32,063 bases of DNA from Candidatus Hydrogenedentota bacterium (GTDB lineage Bacteria; Hydrogenedentota; Hydrogenedentia; Hydrogenedentales; JAEUWI01), in contig JACPGE010000049.1 of NCBI GenBank assembly GCA_016182605.1, forward strand, positions 1-32,063, given 5' to 3'. Position 1 is the stretch's first letter. Each line of letters starts with the position of its first letter. Positions 13,558 to 22,931 of this stretch are shown piece by piece. The translations under genes were made by a program, and so were the position numbers. The notes beneath the pieces were generated by a model, which searched no databases, had not been told where the DNA came from, and saw only the letters and a program-made list of their open reading frames with translations.

Positions 13558-15717
13558 CTACTTCTCTTCCCCGGGGCGATAGGCGGTCACCGTGTGCTTC
13601 AACACATCGTCCCAGTAGTACCAGGCGGGTTTGAATTTCTTCTCCGTCAGCAATTTCGCCTGATCGGAGAAGTGCGGCGAGTCCGGGTTGTGACTCTGGC
13701 CGTAATGCAGGCAACTGCCCGCCTGCACCTTCTTTCCGAACTCAATCACCGCGTGATAGGAGGCCCCGGTCACCGCATACTGCAATTTCCGGTTCGGGTA
13801 TTCCGTCGGCGGGGTATAGTACATGGTGAAGGCCACGCCAAGCGGACCCGGCACACCGGCAATCGGCACACTGGGCGTGGTGTCCACAAAGGGCACGAGC
13901 GCCAATTCCGCAACGTTCGCGTGCCGCTGTATCCGGTGCACTTCGCCATAGGGCATTTTCCAATTGCCGTAGGTAGTCTCGATCAGTTTCGCGGCATCGA
14001 CCAGCGCCTGGAAGCGCGCGGGTATGTCCGCCACGTACTCGGCCTTCAAATCCTCCACGGGATAGCCGCGCCCGTACAATTGCTCATACCACTGCACGGC
14101 GAGCATGGTCTGCGTGGAATCCACCGTGGCGACGCAGTCCCAGTCCAAGAGATGTTCGATAAAGGGCTGCACCTGGGCCGCCAACTCCGCGTGGGTCGCT
14201 TTCAATGCCTCGAATCGTTTGGCGTAGCGCGGCAGCTCCGTCATGGGCCAGTACAACGTCGTGTCGTAGGCGAGGCCGGACCAGCTCTTGAAGGTGAGCT
14301 TCTCCGCATTGCGCAACAGATAGCGCGACATCTTTGCCCGGCGCTTGTCGTCGTACTTGTCTTCCACCATATAGGGGGGGAAGTCGCGCAATGAGGGATT
14401 CTCATCGTCGGTGGTCATGAAGGGCGTGGAATTGCAGTTCTGCACATAGCCCGACGCGGGGTTCAGGATCTGCGGCAGTTCCTCGATGGGATGAAAGTCG
14501 CCCCATTCATTCTTCGGGTCGCTCCCGTCCACGGGCCGGGTCCAGTCCACCGAGGGATCGCGCTTGGCAATCGTTCCGTTGTAGAGGTAATAAATATTGC
14601 CATCCGCATCGGCGTACATGGTGTTGAAGGTCTGCAGTTGCAGGGTGGAGACGGCCGCGTGCCATTCCTCGAAGTTCCGCGCCTTCGTCTGCCGGTAGGA
14701 CTGCACAAAGCGGCTGCCGTCGTAGAGTTTCGGAACTCGCGCCGCCAGGAAATGCGTGGCGTCTTCCTGTTTGAAGACAGGGCCATAGTGGGTCTTGCGG
14801 AATTGAAACGCGCGTTCCACCAGTCCCTGCGGCGTCAACACCTTCAGCGTGGTCTTCCACGCTTCCGCCTGCCGGTAGCCGTCCCCATAGCGGTACGCGA
14901 GGGGCTCGTCCGCCTTGTCGAAGGTCACGCGGTACACATCCGCGATATCGGGTTCGTTCACCGTGTAGGCCCAGCCCAGGCGATCGTTGAAGCCCGCGGT
15001 GGGGAAGGGCGATCCGGGGAACATACAGCCGGAGAAATCCCAGCCTTCGTCACTCTTCACATGCATCTCCGTGAACATGCCGGGGCCATACCAGGGCTGA
15101 TGCGGATTGATGAAGAGCATGGTGGAGCCGCGCCGGGTCTTTCCGGGGCCCACGGCCCATTGATTCGAGCCGATGGAGGCCTGCACCTCGGCGGCGAAGG
15201 CCGTGAGATCCTTGCGCGAGGCGTGGGCGGCGCCGAGCAGACGGCCCAGCATCATGAAGCGCTCGAAACACATCATGTGCCAGGGCTCCATGCGGGTGAG
15301 GAGGCGCGGCTTCACCTCGGGGTGTTGTTCAAGGTAGTAGTTGTAACCCGCGGCGTAGGCCTCGCACATCGCTTTCACAAAGTCGGGCTGTTGCGGATAG
15401 TCCCGCTGGGAAGAGGAGACGATCTCGAAGAGGGCATTCTCCACGTCGCTCTGCAGGCCCTCCTCGCCCACGGCCTCGGCATAGCGTCCCAGCGAACGGA
15501 TGTAGGTGTCCTCAAACTGCCAGAAGTGGTCTTCACATTGGGAATAGGCCGAGGCGAAACAGACCGCCGCATCGGTCTCGCCGTAGATATGGGGAACGCC
15601 CCATTCGTCGCGGTGGATGGTCACCTGCGCGGCGTATTCCACGGCTGTTGCTGCCCACGCGGCCTGACCAACCGCCAACACTGCCAAGAACAGACCCAGG
15701 AAAATGCGCTTCATCAT
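13558..15717 (-). CDS. Secreted penicillin-acylase-type Ntn hydrolase
   Basis: A 719-residue penicillin amidase (S45) family member. These enzymes are exported, self-cleave into two subunits and hydrolyse amide-linked acyl groups from beta-lactams, acyl-homoserine lactones or N-acyl amino acids. Residues 1-22 form a signal peptide (FLGLFLAVLAVGQAAWA). The mature start contains IHRDEWGVPHIYGETD (34-49), the usual S45 opening. Self-cleavage is predicted before Ser184 in SIGSNQWAVGPGKT, followed by FINPHQPW. I chose the ATG at 15717, with GAGGAG just upstream, because it puts the signal peptide at the very N-terminus; the frame is open to 15870. It is the last gene of the leftward block, 163 bases after the PLP-enzyme gene. 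Its substrate cannot be decided from sequence. Confidence 0.92.
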   Translation of the reverse strand: MMKRIFLGLFLAVLAVGQAAWAATAVEYAAQVTIHRDEWGVPHIYGETDAAVCFASAYSQCEDHFWQFEDTYIRSLGRYAEAVGEEGLQSDVENALFEIVSSSQRDYPQQPDFVKAMCEAYAAGYNYYLEQHPEVKPRLLTRMEPWHMMCFERFMMLGRLLGAAHASRKDLTAFAAEVQASIGSNQWAVGPGKTRRGSTMLFINPHQPWYGPGMFTEMHVKSDEGWDFSGCMFPGSPFPTAGFNDRLGWAYTVNEPDIADVYRVTFDKADEPLAYRYGDGYRQAEAWKTTLKVLTPQGLVERAFQFRKTHYGPVFKQEDATHFLAARVPKLYDGSRFVQSYRQTKARNFEEWHAAVSTLQLQTFNTMYADADGNIYYLYNGTIAKRDPSVDWTRPVDGSDPKNEWGDFHPIEELPQILNPASGYVQNCNSTPFMTTDDENPSLRDFPPYMVEDKYDDKRRAKMSRYLLRNAEKLTFKSWSGLAYDTTLYWPMTELPRYAKRFEALKATHAELAAQVQPFIEHLLDWDCVATVDSTQTMLAVQWYEQLYGRGYPVEDLKAEYVADIPARFQALVDAAKLIETTYGNWKMPYGEVHRIQRHANVAELALVPFVDTTPSVPIAGVPGPLGVAFTMYYTPPTEYPNRKLQYAVTGASYHAVIEFGKKVQAGSCLHYGQSHNPDSPHFSDQAKLLTEKKFKPAWYYWDDVLKHTVTAYRPGEEK

Positions 15718-15880
15718 GGTGCTCCTCGCCCGTTGCGCCTTCATGCCCAAAACGCCGCGCGGCCCAAACAAGCACCCATCGCGGAACTGCCCGGAATGTG
15801 CCAGTGTAGAGGAGGCAGTTGCGGAATACAATGCCGCAATTGAATCTGCCGGGATCTCGTAGTTGAGCACGGTCCCCAGC

Positions 15881-17314
15881 TTACAGCATCCCCTTCAATG
15901 GGTTGTCATAGAAGGCGTCCATCGCCATGGTGAAGAGGAAGCGCACGGCATTCGGGTCGTTGAGATCCAGCCCGTCCATGCCGCCGCCGTAGACGCCGCT
16001 GCTTTTGGGTTCGGGCTGCGCCGGATGCTTCGCGTAGGCCACGGCGTCTGCGAGGTCCCTGCCAAACATCGCCACCACGCCGGGGTTGGTCTGCGGGCCG
16101 GTAACGCACATGTGGAGGGCCTCGGGATGCTGCTGGCCGTTGAAGCGCCAGCCGCGCGCGCGCATGTGGTCGTTCACGTGGTAGACGTTGAATTCGGGCG
16201 AGCGGAAGGAGAAGCAGAAAGTGGGCTTGCCCATGAGCACGAGTTCAGGGTGCTGCTTGACGGCCTCCTGCATGGCGAAGGCGGTTTCAAAGATGGCCCG
16301 GGCGCGTTCGCGGTAACCCGCCTTGCCGAGCGTGACCATGGCGGCCCAGGTGGCTGCGATGAGCCCGCCGGAGCGGCTGCCCGCGAGACCCGGCGAGGCG
16401 TAGGCGCCGCCTTTCCACTCCGGATACATGAAGTACTGGTAATGGCGCAGCGCCTTGCCGCGGTAGGCCAGTACGGAGGTGCCCTTGAGGCCATAGCCGT
16501 ATTTGTGGGTGTCCGCGGAGATGGAGGTAACTCCGGGCACGCGGAAGTCGAAGCGCGGAATGTCGTAACCCAGCGCCTCGCCCCACGGCAGGATGAAGCC
16601 GCCGAGACAGCCATCCACATGAAGTCCGATGCCGTGTTGCAGCGCGAGTTCCGACAGGCCCTCGATGTTGTCGATGGTGCCATAGGGATAGTTGCCCGCG
16701 GAACCCACGAGCGCCACGGAGTTCGCGTTGATGTGGTCCTGCACGAAATCGAAGTCCACCTGGGTGCTCACGGGATCGGTGGGCGCAAGCACGGGCTTCA
16801 GCATGAAGAGATGGCACGCCTTCACAAAGGCCGGGTGGGCCGTGTCTGGAATGATGACTTCCGGCGCGGTGATGCCGCGTTCGTGGCGTCCCTTTTCGCG
16901 GTAGACCAGCATGGCGTTGAGTATGCTCTCCGTGCCGCCGAAGCCGATGGCGCCGCAGGCCTCCTCACCGGGATCGTGCTGCTGCACGGCTTCGCCGTGG
17001 AGCATCTCCAGGGTCATGGCGATGATTTCTGACTCAAAGCGGTTCATGCTGGGGCACATGTCGCGCTGGAGCGCATTCACATGAGAGAAGGCCGCGAAGA
17101 TCTGGTTCAGAAAGGCATAATGCTCATGCGCGCCGTAGTACATGGTGCCGGAGCAGTGTCCCCCCTCCCACTTCGCGTCTTCCGCGCCCGACATGGTCCG
17201 CACCTGGTGAAGGATGGCTTCGTGTCCCACGCCCTGTTCCGGCATGGCGGTGTTCAGGCCGAAGGCCTCCGCATAGGGAAACAACTCTTTCAACATCGAC
17301 ATTGGATCAGACAT
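15881..17314 (-). CDS. PLP-dependent lyase, sphingosine-1-phosphate-lyase-like
   Basis: A 477-residue fold-type I PLP enzyme of the group II decarboxylase branch, closest in my reading to sphingosine-1-phosphate lyases. Supporting blocks are GFGGTESILNAMLVYR (124-139), IIPDTAHPAFVKACHLF (154-170), VDGCLGGFILPWGEALGY (233-250) and DFRVPGVTSISADTHKYGYG (256-275). Lys271 is the expected Schiff-base lysine, with the THKYG signature intact. S1P lyase splits sphingoid-base phosphates to ethanolamine phosphate and an aldehyde; bacterial relatives may act on other substrates. Unlike the eukaryotic enzyme it has no N-terminal membrane helix. The ATG at 17314 follows GGAGG by eight bases and beats an in-frame GTG at 17329. 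It lies between the FGGY kinase and acylase genes on the same strand. Confidence 0.87.
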   Translation of the reverse strand: MSDPMSMLKELFPYAEAFGLNTAMPEQGVGHEAILHQVRTMSGAEDAKWEGGHCSGTMYYGAHEHYAFLNQIFAAFSHVNALQRDMCPSMNRFESEIIAMTLEMLHGEAVQQHDPGEEACGAIGFGGTESILNAMLVYREKGRHERGITAPEVIIPDTAHPAFVKACHLFMLKPVLAPTDPVSTQVDFDFVQDHINANSVALVGSAGNYPYGTIDNIEGLSELALQHGIGLHVDGCLGGFILPWGEALGYDIPRFDFRVPGVTSISADTHKYGYGLKGTSVLAYRGKALRHYQYFMYPEWKGGAYASPGLAGSRSGGLIAATWAAMVTLGKAGYRERARAIFETAFAMQEAVKQHPELVLMGKPTFCFSFRSPEFNVYHVNDHMRARGWRFNGQQHPEALHMCVTGPQTNPGVVAMFGRDLADAVAYAKHPAQPEPKSSGVYGGGMDGLDLNDPNAVRFLFTMAMDAFYDNPLKGML

Positions 17315-17475
17315 GCATCCGGCCTCCACTCATAACGATCCCTGATTCAGCCCAGATTGGCATGTCCACCATACTACGGCTTCCCTGCGGCAAGATGCGA
17401 GCCCGCCACAGCGCTCCCGCACAATATTGCGGCGGCTATCTCGAACGGTCACTGATTGTTTCCGGCAATGGCCGC

Positions 17476-19059
17476 TCATCCCCGCTTGATCGCGTTCAAG
17501 TCCCGGAAGATGCCCCGGTTTTTCTTGAAGATGCGCTTGAACTGCACAAAAAGGGCTTCATAACGCGCGTGGTGTTCCGCGCGCGGTTCGCAAATGCGGC
17601 GCACCGGCGCCAGCCGTGGAAAGTCGCTGAACCGTATCGCGCCCAGCCGCTCGAAGGCCAGCAGCGCGGTGCCGAGGCAGTTGATGTAGCGCGGGTTCTT
17701 CATTTGGTGCACGGGCGCGCCGAGCACGTCGGCGTTGATTTGGGACCACACATCCGACATGGCGCCGCCGCCGTAATAGAGGTAGTGGGAGACGGGCCGG
17801 CGTGCGAAGTGTTCCGTGCTGTCGCGCAGCCAGCGGAAGCTGAGCGCCACGCCTTCGAGCACGGCCCGGGCGAGGTCTTCGCGCGAGGTTTGCAACGAGA
17901 TGTTGAGGAAGCCTCCGCGCATGTGCGCATCGGAGACCGGAGCCATGGCGCCATCCACCCAGGGCAGGAAGATGACGCCGTTGCTTCCGGGCGCCACGCT
18001 GCCCACGGCGGCATCCAGCAATTGGAAGCGCTCTTCCGCGGCGTGGTTTCCAAATCGATCCTGAGCGAAGACGAGCCGCTCCAGGAAATGCTCCAGGGCT
18101 TTCCCCGCCACGCCATTCTCCGCCACGGCAAAGCGCACGCCGGGCACCGGACTCGGCATGCTGTACATGGAATGGAAGGGGTCCGTCTTCTTGAAGGACA
18201 CGTGCGTAACCATGACGCTGGAGGTGCCCACGCCGATCGCGGCGTGGGCGCCCTGAAAGGCGTGGCAGGCGAGGGCCGCGGCCTGGGTGTCGTTGACGCC
18301 CGTAATCACCGGTGTGCCCAGCGCGAGCCCGAGTTCCCGCGCCACCTCCGGCAGCACGGGCCCCACGATGCTGCGGTCGGATATCAGCTCCGGAAGTTTA
18401 GCCGCATCGATGCCCGCATAGCGCATCAGGGCGGGGTGCCACGCGGTCTGGTTCTGGGTGCGGTTGTCCGTGAGCAGGGTGAGAAAGGCGGTGCAATGGT
18501 TCGCCGTGGCGCGCCCTGAAAAGCGCATCGTCAGGTAGTCGACCGGCTCCAGGAAGTACGCCGTCTTCTCGCATATTTCCGGGCGGGCGTATTGCAGCCA
18601 GCGAATGTGCGCGAGCCCGTCCTGCCCGGAGTCGAGCGGGAGCAGACCGTGGATGCGGAGCCAACGCCACTTGCGATAGTAGGAATCCGGGCGGTAACCC
18701 CGTGCGCGGTAGCGTTCCATAGCCTTGGGGGCGCCACGCCGATCGAGCCAGACCACCATGTTGGATACGGGCTCGCCGCTGCGATCCACGGGCACCACCG
18801 AGGCGTACTGGCTGCTGCAGATGATGCCCACGATGGCGGCAGGGGGCACGTGCGCCGCCTGGAGCACGGACGTGCACGCGGAACATACCGCGCGCCACAC
18901 CTCGCGGGGATCCTGTTCCGCGCCGTCTTCGGGGAGCAATATTGTGGGGACGGAGGCGTGGGCCGTGGCCAGGATCGCACCCGTCTCCGCCACGAGGGCG
19001 GCCTTGGGACCGCTCGTGCCGAGATCGATGGAGAGGATGTGGCGCAACGAACCGCTCAC
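17476..19059 (-). CDS. FGGY-family carbohydrate kinase
   Basis: 527 residues. FGGY kinases phosphorylate sugars or polyols (xylulose, glycerol, ribulose, fuculose and others) with ATP. The N-terminal ATPase lobe starts HILSIDLGTSGPKAALV; later GVNDTQAAALACHAF and GVGTSSVMVTH mark the second lobe, and HYLYYGGGAMSDVWSQINAD the adenosine region. The catalytic acid is expected in GVNDTQ. The start is GTG at 19059, only 15 bases after the HMG-CoA reductase stop; the two ATGs in that gap are out of frame and run into a stop. Ribosome binding is weak, suggesting translational coupling to the upstream gene. Substrate is not predictable; the link to a mevalonate-forming enzyme is noteworthy. Confidence 0.92.
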   Translation of the reverse strand: MSGSLRHILSIDLGTSGPKAALVAETGAILATAHASVPTILLPEDGAEQDPREVWRAVCSACTSVLQAAHVPPAAIVGIICSSQYASVVPVDRSGEPVSNMVVWLDRRGAPKAMERYRARGYRPDSYYRKWRWLRIHGLLPLDSGQDGLAHIRWLQYARPEICEKTAYFLEPVDYLTMRFSGRATANHCTAFLTLLTDNRTQNQTAWHPALMRYAGIDAAKLPELISDRSIVGPVLPEVARELGLALGTPVITGVNDTQAAALACHAFQGAHAAIGVGTSSVMVTHVSFKKTDPFHSMYSMPSPVPGVRFAVAENGVAGKALEHFLERLVFAQDRFGNHAAEERFQLLDAAVGSVAPGSNGVIFLPWVDGAMAPVSDAHMRGGFLNISLQTSREDLARAVLEGVALSFRWLRDSTEHFARRPVSHYLYYGGGAMSDVWSQINADVLGAPVHQMKNPRYINCLGTALLAFERLGAIRFSDFPRLAPVRRICEPRAEHHARYEALFVQFKRIFKKNRGIFRDLNAIKRG

Positions 19060-19074
19060 GGCATCATCCCGGGC

Positions 19075-20244
19075 TCAAGGCCGGTTCCGGCCATATTTTT
19101 CATGACTGGAGACCCACGTGTCGGAGACGACCGCGCTGGCGAGCGAGAGCTCCCCGGCCAGCGCCACGGCCGCGACGATCTCGGCGAATTTGTAGACCTT
19201 TCCGGACCCGTAGCATCCCATCAGTTCCAGGCATTCCCGCTGGCTGGCAAGGCCCGTGCCGCCGCCGTAGGTGGCCACAATGAGCGAGGGGATCGTCAAC
19301 GAGATGTAGTAATCGCCCTCGGGGGTAAGTTCTGCATAGCTGAAGCCCGCGGAGGATTCGGCCACATTCGCGACGTCCTGCCCCGTGGCGATGAACATGG
19401 CGGCGATGGCGTTGGGCGAGTGGGCGCCGTTGTTGTGCGCGCCACACATGAGTGCGCCGAGCGTACTCATCATGCGCCGCCGGTAGAGCGGCTCCGCGGA
19501 AGCGCCCATCGTCTCTTCCAGTAGCGCATTCGGGATGGTTGCTTCGGCGGTGACGCGCTTGCCGCGCGAATGGAGCATGTTGATGCGCGAGGATTTCTTG
19601 TCCGTGGCCATGTTGGCTTCAAGATAATAGTTCAGTCCGGGCGCGTAGTTTGCCTTGATCCACACGCATGCGGCGTGGGTGGCCTTGGTGACCATGTTCT
19701 GGCCCGCGGCATCGCCCGTGGTGTAGTTGAAACGCAGGTAGATGAACTTGCTCACCATGTACTGTTCGATATCGCGGAGGCTGGCGACACTCGATGTGGC
19801 CTCCGCGTGCGCCTTGATGTGGTGGAAATTTTCCTTCACCCATTCCCCGAAGCGGCGCGCATCGAGGGCATGATCGAAGATGAAGATCGGCGCGCGGTTC
19901 ATGGCGTCGTCACACACGGTGGCGCGCACGCCGCCGGCCGCGGTGAGGAGCTTCATCCCGCGGTTGTAACTGGCCACGAGGGTGCCCTCAGTGGTGGCTA
20001 GGGGCACATAGAAATGCCCCTGGGCGTGTTCGCCGTTGACAAGCAATGGCCCTGCCAAGCCGATGGGCACCTGGGCAACGCCCATAAAATTCTCAATGTT
20101 GCCTGCAAGCGTCCCCGGATCGAGGGAGTAGTGTCCCACGTGCTTTAGATCCGCGCCGGTGGCCGCGGTGGCCATGGCCCGGCGTCTCTGGGCCATCTCG
20201 CCGGAGTAATCGTTGTTTTTGTCACGAGGTATTGTGGTATGCAT
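19075..20244 (-). CDS. HMG-CoA reductase, class I type
   Basis: 389 residues. It reduces HMG-CoA with NAD(P)H to mevalonate. Signatures in order are ENFMGVAQVPIGLAGPL (51-67), TTEGTLVAS with Glu86, TGDAAGQNMV (176-185, the cofactor site), ATDKKSSRINML with Lys216, FIATGQDVAN with Asp290, GGGTGLASQ (327-335) and SSHEKYG with His381. All four residues of the class I active site (Glu, Lys, Asp, His) are present, and the chain is the soluble catalytic domain without eukaryotic membrane helices. The frame is open to 20367, but homology and a normal N-terminus favour the ATG at 20244, with AGGAG 14 bases upstream. No other mevalonate-pathway gene is visible in the window. Confidence 0.95.
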   Translation of the reverse strand: MHTTIPRDKNNDYSGEMAQRRRAMATAATGADLKHVGHYSLDPGTLAGNIENFMGVAQVPIGLAGPLLVNGEHAQGHFYVPLATTEGTLVASYNRGMKLLTAAGGVRATVCDDAMNRAPIFIFDHALDARRFGEWVKENFHHIKAHAEATSSVASLRDIEQYMVSKFIYLRFNYTTGDAAGQNMVTKATHAACVWIKANYAPGLNYYLEANMATDKKSSRINMLHSRGKRVTAEATIPNALLEETMGASAEPLYRRRMMSTLGALMCGAHNNGAHSPNAIAAMFIATGQDVANVAESSAGFSYAELTPEGDYYISLTIPSLIVATYGGGTGLASQRECLELMGCYGSGKVYKFAEIVAAVALAGELSLASAVVSDTWVSSHEKYGRNRP

Positions 20245-20397
20245 GGCGATTCCCGCGCTCCTGAGTTCGTTAGACGGGCCACCATATTGGAAAGTCCCGA
20301 GTAGATCAAATTTTCCGCAACGAAAAAGGTGAAAACTGACGGGATTCGTGTATGATGAATCAAACACGGCGCTGGCGGCCCTGAGGATGCCTGCGGG

Positions 20398-21882
20398 ATG
20401 CGCCTGAAAAGCCAGGGCATGAAAGATTCAATGACAGACGCAGAGGCCATCAAAACGGACGCCGAAAACACGGAGACCGCCGCTTCCGATGCCCAGCCCG
20501 CAGAGAGCCTCCTGGCCTTTGAGTTGCGGGTATCGCGTGACAATATGGTGGTGCAGCTCGATTGCGAACTCACGGCCGAGAATATTGGGCCCCTGAGTAT
20601 TGCGATCCGCGAGCAGTTGTTCAAGTCGAATTATTATCATCCGCCCAACACCCAGACCATCCAGGAATTGCTGCGTGCGCGGTTCGCGGAGCAGCCCCGG
20701 CTGGAGCGCTACCCGATCCTGGAAGGCATTCCCGTGATCCCGGCTGTGGATGCGGTGATTGAATGGGGGGCCGACTACTTTTCCCAGGGCTTCGTGGTCG
20801 ATCCGGAAACGGGCGCCATGGACTACCGTCAGCGCATAGCGCGCACCACCGTGGCCCAAGGCGAACTTCTGGCGACGCTGGTCCCTGGCGTGGAGGGGAA
20901 AGAGGGCCGGGACGTCACCGGCAAGACGGTCAAGCCGGGGAAGGTAAAGGTACCGCGCATCAAACCTGGTGCCAACGTGCGGCACAATACGGACACCGAT
21001 GAGTTTTTTGCAGAGTTGGACGGGCGGATCCGGTGGATGAATGGCGTGCTCACTGTGGACGACATTTATACCGTGTCCGGGAGCGTGGGGCTGCAAACCG
21101 GCAACATTTCACACCCCGGCGCCCTCATCATTGAAAAGGACGTCCTGGTGGATTCGAGAATCATAACGGGAGGCGACATCGAAGTTCATGGCATGGTGGA
21201 TCCGTGCATCATCGAGACGGGTGGAGATCTTACCGTTCACGGGGGTATCACCGGCGGGCCCGGACACCACATCAAGGTGGAGGGAGTCTTGCATGCCAAA
21301 TTCATCTTGAATGCCCATGTGGAGGCTGCCGGCGGTATTGTTGTAGAGAAGGAGATTCTCCATTCGGACATGCACGCACGGGGCCCCATCGACGTGAAGA
21401 ATGGCCGCATCCTTGGCGGCGCCGTGAGCGCGCTGGGAGGCATTACCGTGGGCGAGGCCGGCAGCGAGGCGGGGGTGCCTACCGCATTGACGACAGGATT
21501 GGACCCGATCTACGAGGCAGAGCTGGAAAAAAAGATACATGAGATGACCGATCTTGAAACCCGGACGCAAAAGATCCATGGGGCAATTGACACTTTGCTG
21601 CCCCACTTTGACCGGCTGCCGGCAGAGAAACAGGCCTCACTGCAAAAGCTGGTGGATGGCGTACATGAGATGGAACAGCGGATCACGGTGTTGCACGAAG
21701 AGGTGGAGGAACTCAAGGAAGACTTCAACGCGAAGGCCTGCCACGAGATTCACATCCGCAAGATCATGCACCCGGAATGCCTGCTCACGGTGCGCAACCA
21801 TCCCATGAAGATGACCGCCACGATTGAGGGGCCGATCACCGCCTTCAGTGTGCACGGCGAACTCAAGTTGCGCGGGAGCTGA
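20398..21882 (+). CDS. FapA/DUF342 domain protein
   Basis: A 494-residue DUF342 (FapA) family protein. This widespread cytoplasmic family is associated with cell envelope or polar functions, with a known role for a related protein in controlling surface and motility structures; the molecular function is not settled. Residues 1-40 are acidic and low-complexity. The N-terminal alpha/beta part (about 45-200) is followed by a right-handed beta-helix with many Gly/Val repeats (about 215-350, e.g. GGDIEVHGMVDPCIIETGGD), then a coiled coil (about 365-440) and a C-terminal beta segment ending HGELKLRGS. The ATG at 20398 lies eight bases after AGGATG; an internal in-frame ATG at 20431 is possible. It diverges from the HMG-CoA reductase gene across a 153-base gap. 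Confidence 0.9.
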   Translation: MRLKSQGMKDSMTDAEAIKTDAENTETAASDAQPAESLLAFELRVSRDNMVVQLDCELTAENIGPLSIAIREQLFKSNYYHPPNTQTIQELLRARFAEQPRLERYPILEGIPVIPAVDAVIEWGADYFSQGFVVDPETGAMDYRQRIARTTVAQGELLATLVPGVEGKEGRDVTGKTVKPGKVKVPRIKPGANVRHNTDTDEFFAELDGRIRWMNGVLTVDDIYTVSGSVGLQTGNISHPGALIIEKDVLVDSRIITGGDIEVHGMVDPCIIETGGDLTVHGGITGGPGHHIKVEGVLHAKFILNAHVEAAGGIVVEKEILHSDMHARGPIDVKNGRILGGAVSALGGITVGEAGSEAGVPTALTTGLDPIYEAELEKKIHEMTDLETRTQKIHGAIDTLLPHFDRLPAEKQASLQKLVDGVHEMEQRITVLHEEVEELKEDFNAKACHEIHIRKIMHPECLLTVRNHPMKMTATIEGPITAFSVHGELKLRGS

Positions 21883-21980
21883 GTGGCACTGCGCCCGCCG
21901 GGTGCATTATATTTGGCCCAGACTTGCGCAAAGCATTCTCCGCATATGCAGATCCAGGCAAACCAATCATCGAGGCAACC

Positions 21981-22931
21981 ATGAACGCTGGCAACGGAAC
22001 CGATCATAACGGGATCATACAAGGCGCCGGGGGCTACTCCTACCGCTGGGTGGACCATTGGGCGCGTATGCCGCAAGGCCGGGCCTTCGGCAAGACGCAC
22101 GGGATCTGCGAAAGCAGCGATGGGCGCATCTTCGTGCACAACACCAGTGCGGACGCGGTGGCCATATTCGATTCCGGCGGGGTCTTCCTGGGATCGTGGG
22201 GCGGAGAATTCGCCGAGCACGCCCACGGCATGCAATGGAGTCTGGAGGACGGCCGGGAGTACCTCTACCTCGCCCCCACCAAGATGCACTGCATCGTAAA
22301 GACCACGCTGGACGGCGAAGAAATCTTCCGCCTCGATTACCCGAAGGAATCGGGCAAGTACGAGAGCGCGGAGAAGTTTATCCCCACGAACATCGCCATT
22401 GCGCCGAACGGTGATTTCTATGTGGCCGACGGCTACGGCAGCCACTACATCCACCAGTACACCAGAAACGCGGAATACGTGCGCACTTGGGGCGGCCCGG
22501 GAACTGAGCCGGGGCAGATGCTGTGCCCCCACGGCATCTGGGTGGACACGCGCGGGCCGGAACCGGTGATCGTGGTGGCCGACCGCAAGAACATCCGGCT
22601 CCAGTATTTCACGCTGGACGGGGACTTCCTGCGCATCGACACCCCGGGCTTCCTGCACCCCTGCCATTTCGATCAACGGGGCGAGGATCTGCTCGTTCCC
22701 GATCTCTTCGGGCGGGTCACGCTCCTCGACAAGCACAACACCGTGATCGCGCATCTGGGCGAAAATCCGGGTATTGAAAAGGTGCCGGGCTACCCGGATT
22801 TCCCGCGTGGAGCGCAGGTGCCGGGCAAGTTCATAGCGCCACACGACGCGTGCTTCGATCGCGCCGGAAACATCTTTGTGGTGGAGTGGGTGAATGGCGG
22901 ACGGGTGACCAAACTGGAGCTGTTACCATAA
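21981..22931 (+). CDS. Cytoplasmic six-bladed beta-propeller (NHL/PAL-like)
   Basis: A 316-residue beta-propeller. Blade motifs include GKTHGICESSDGRIFVHNTS, PTNIAIAPNGDFYVADGYGS, CPHGIWVDTRGPEPVIVVAD and PHDACFDRAGNIFVVEWVNG. The H-G-I/V-x-V-D and (V/I)xD patterns at blade ends are those of NHL and peptidyl-alpha-hydroxyglycine amidating lyase-like proteins. No signal peptide is visible, unlike the giant propeller at 8217. I took the ATG at 21981 (GAGGC five bases upstream) rather than a TTG at 21924. It follows the FapA-like gene by 98 bases and its stop is followed almost at once by the palindrome array. Function unknown: possibly a lyase or a binding scaffold. Confidence 0.82.
   Translation: MNAGNGTDHNGIIQGAGGYSYRWVDHWARMPQGRAFGKTHGICESSDGRIFVHNTSADAVAIFDSGGVFLGSWGGEFAEHAHGMQWSLEDGREYLYLAPTKMHCIVKTTLDGEEIFRLDYPKESGKYESAEKFIPTNIAIAPNGDFYVADGYGSHYIHQYTRNAEYVRTWGGPGTEPGQMLCPHGIWVDTRGPEPVIVVADRKNIRLQYFTLDGDFLRIDTPGFLHPCHFDQRGEDLLVPDLFGRVTLLDKHNTVIAHLGENPGIEKVPGYPDFPRGAQVPGKFIAPHDACFDRAGNIFVVEWVNGGRVTKLELLP

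Noticed and set aside
14491-17032. Two long plus-strand frames over the acylase and PLP-enzyme genes
   Set aside because: Both are His/Gly/Val-rich shadows without motifs, opposite genes with intact active sites.
20281-20397. TATGAT at 20351 as promoter of the FapA-like gene
   Set aside because: No acceptable -35 at 16-18 bases; a promoter must exist in this divergent gap, but I cannot place it.
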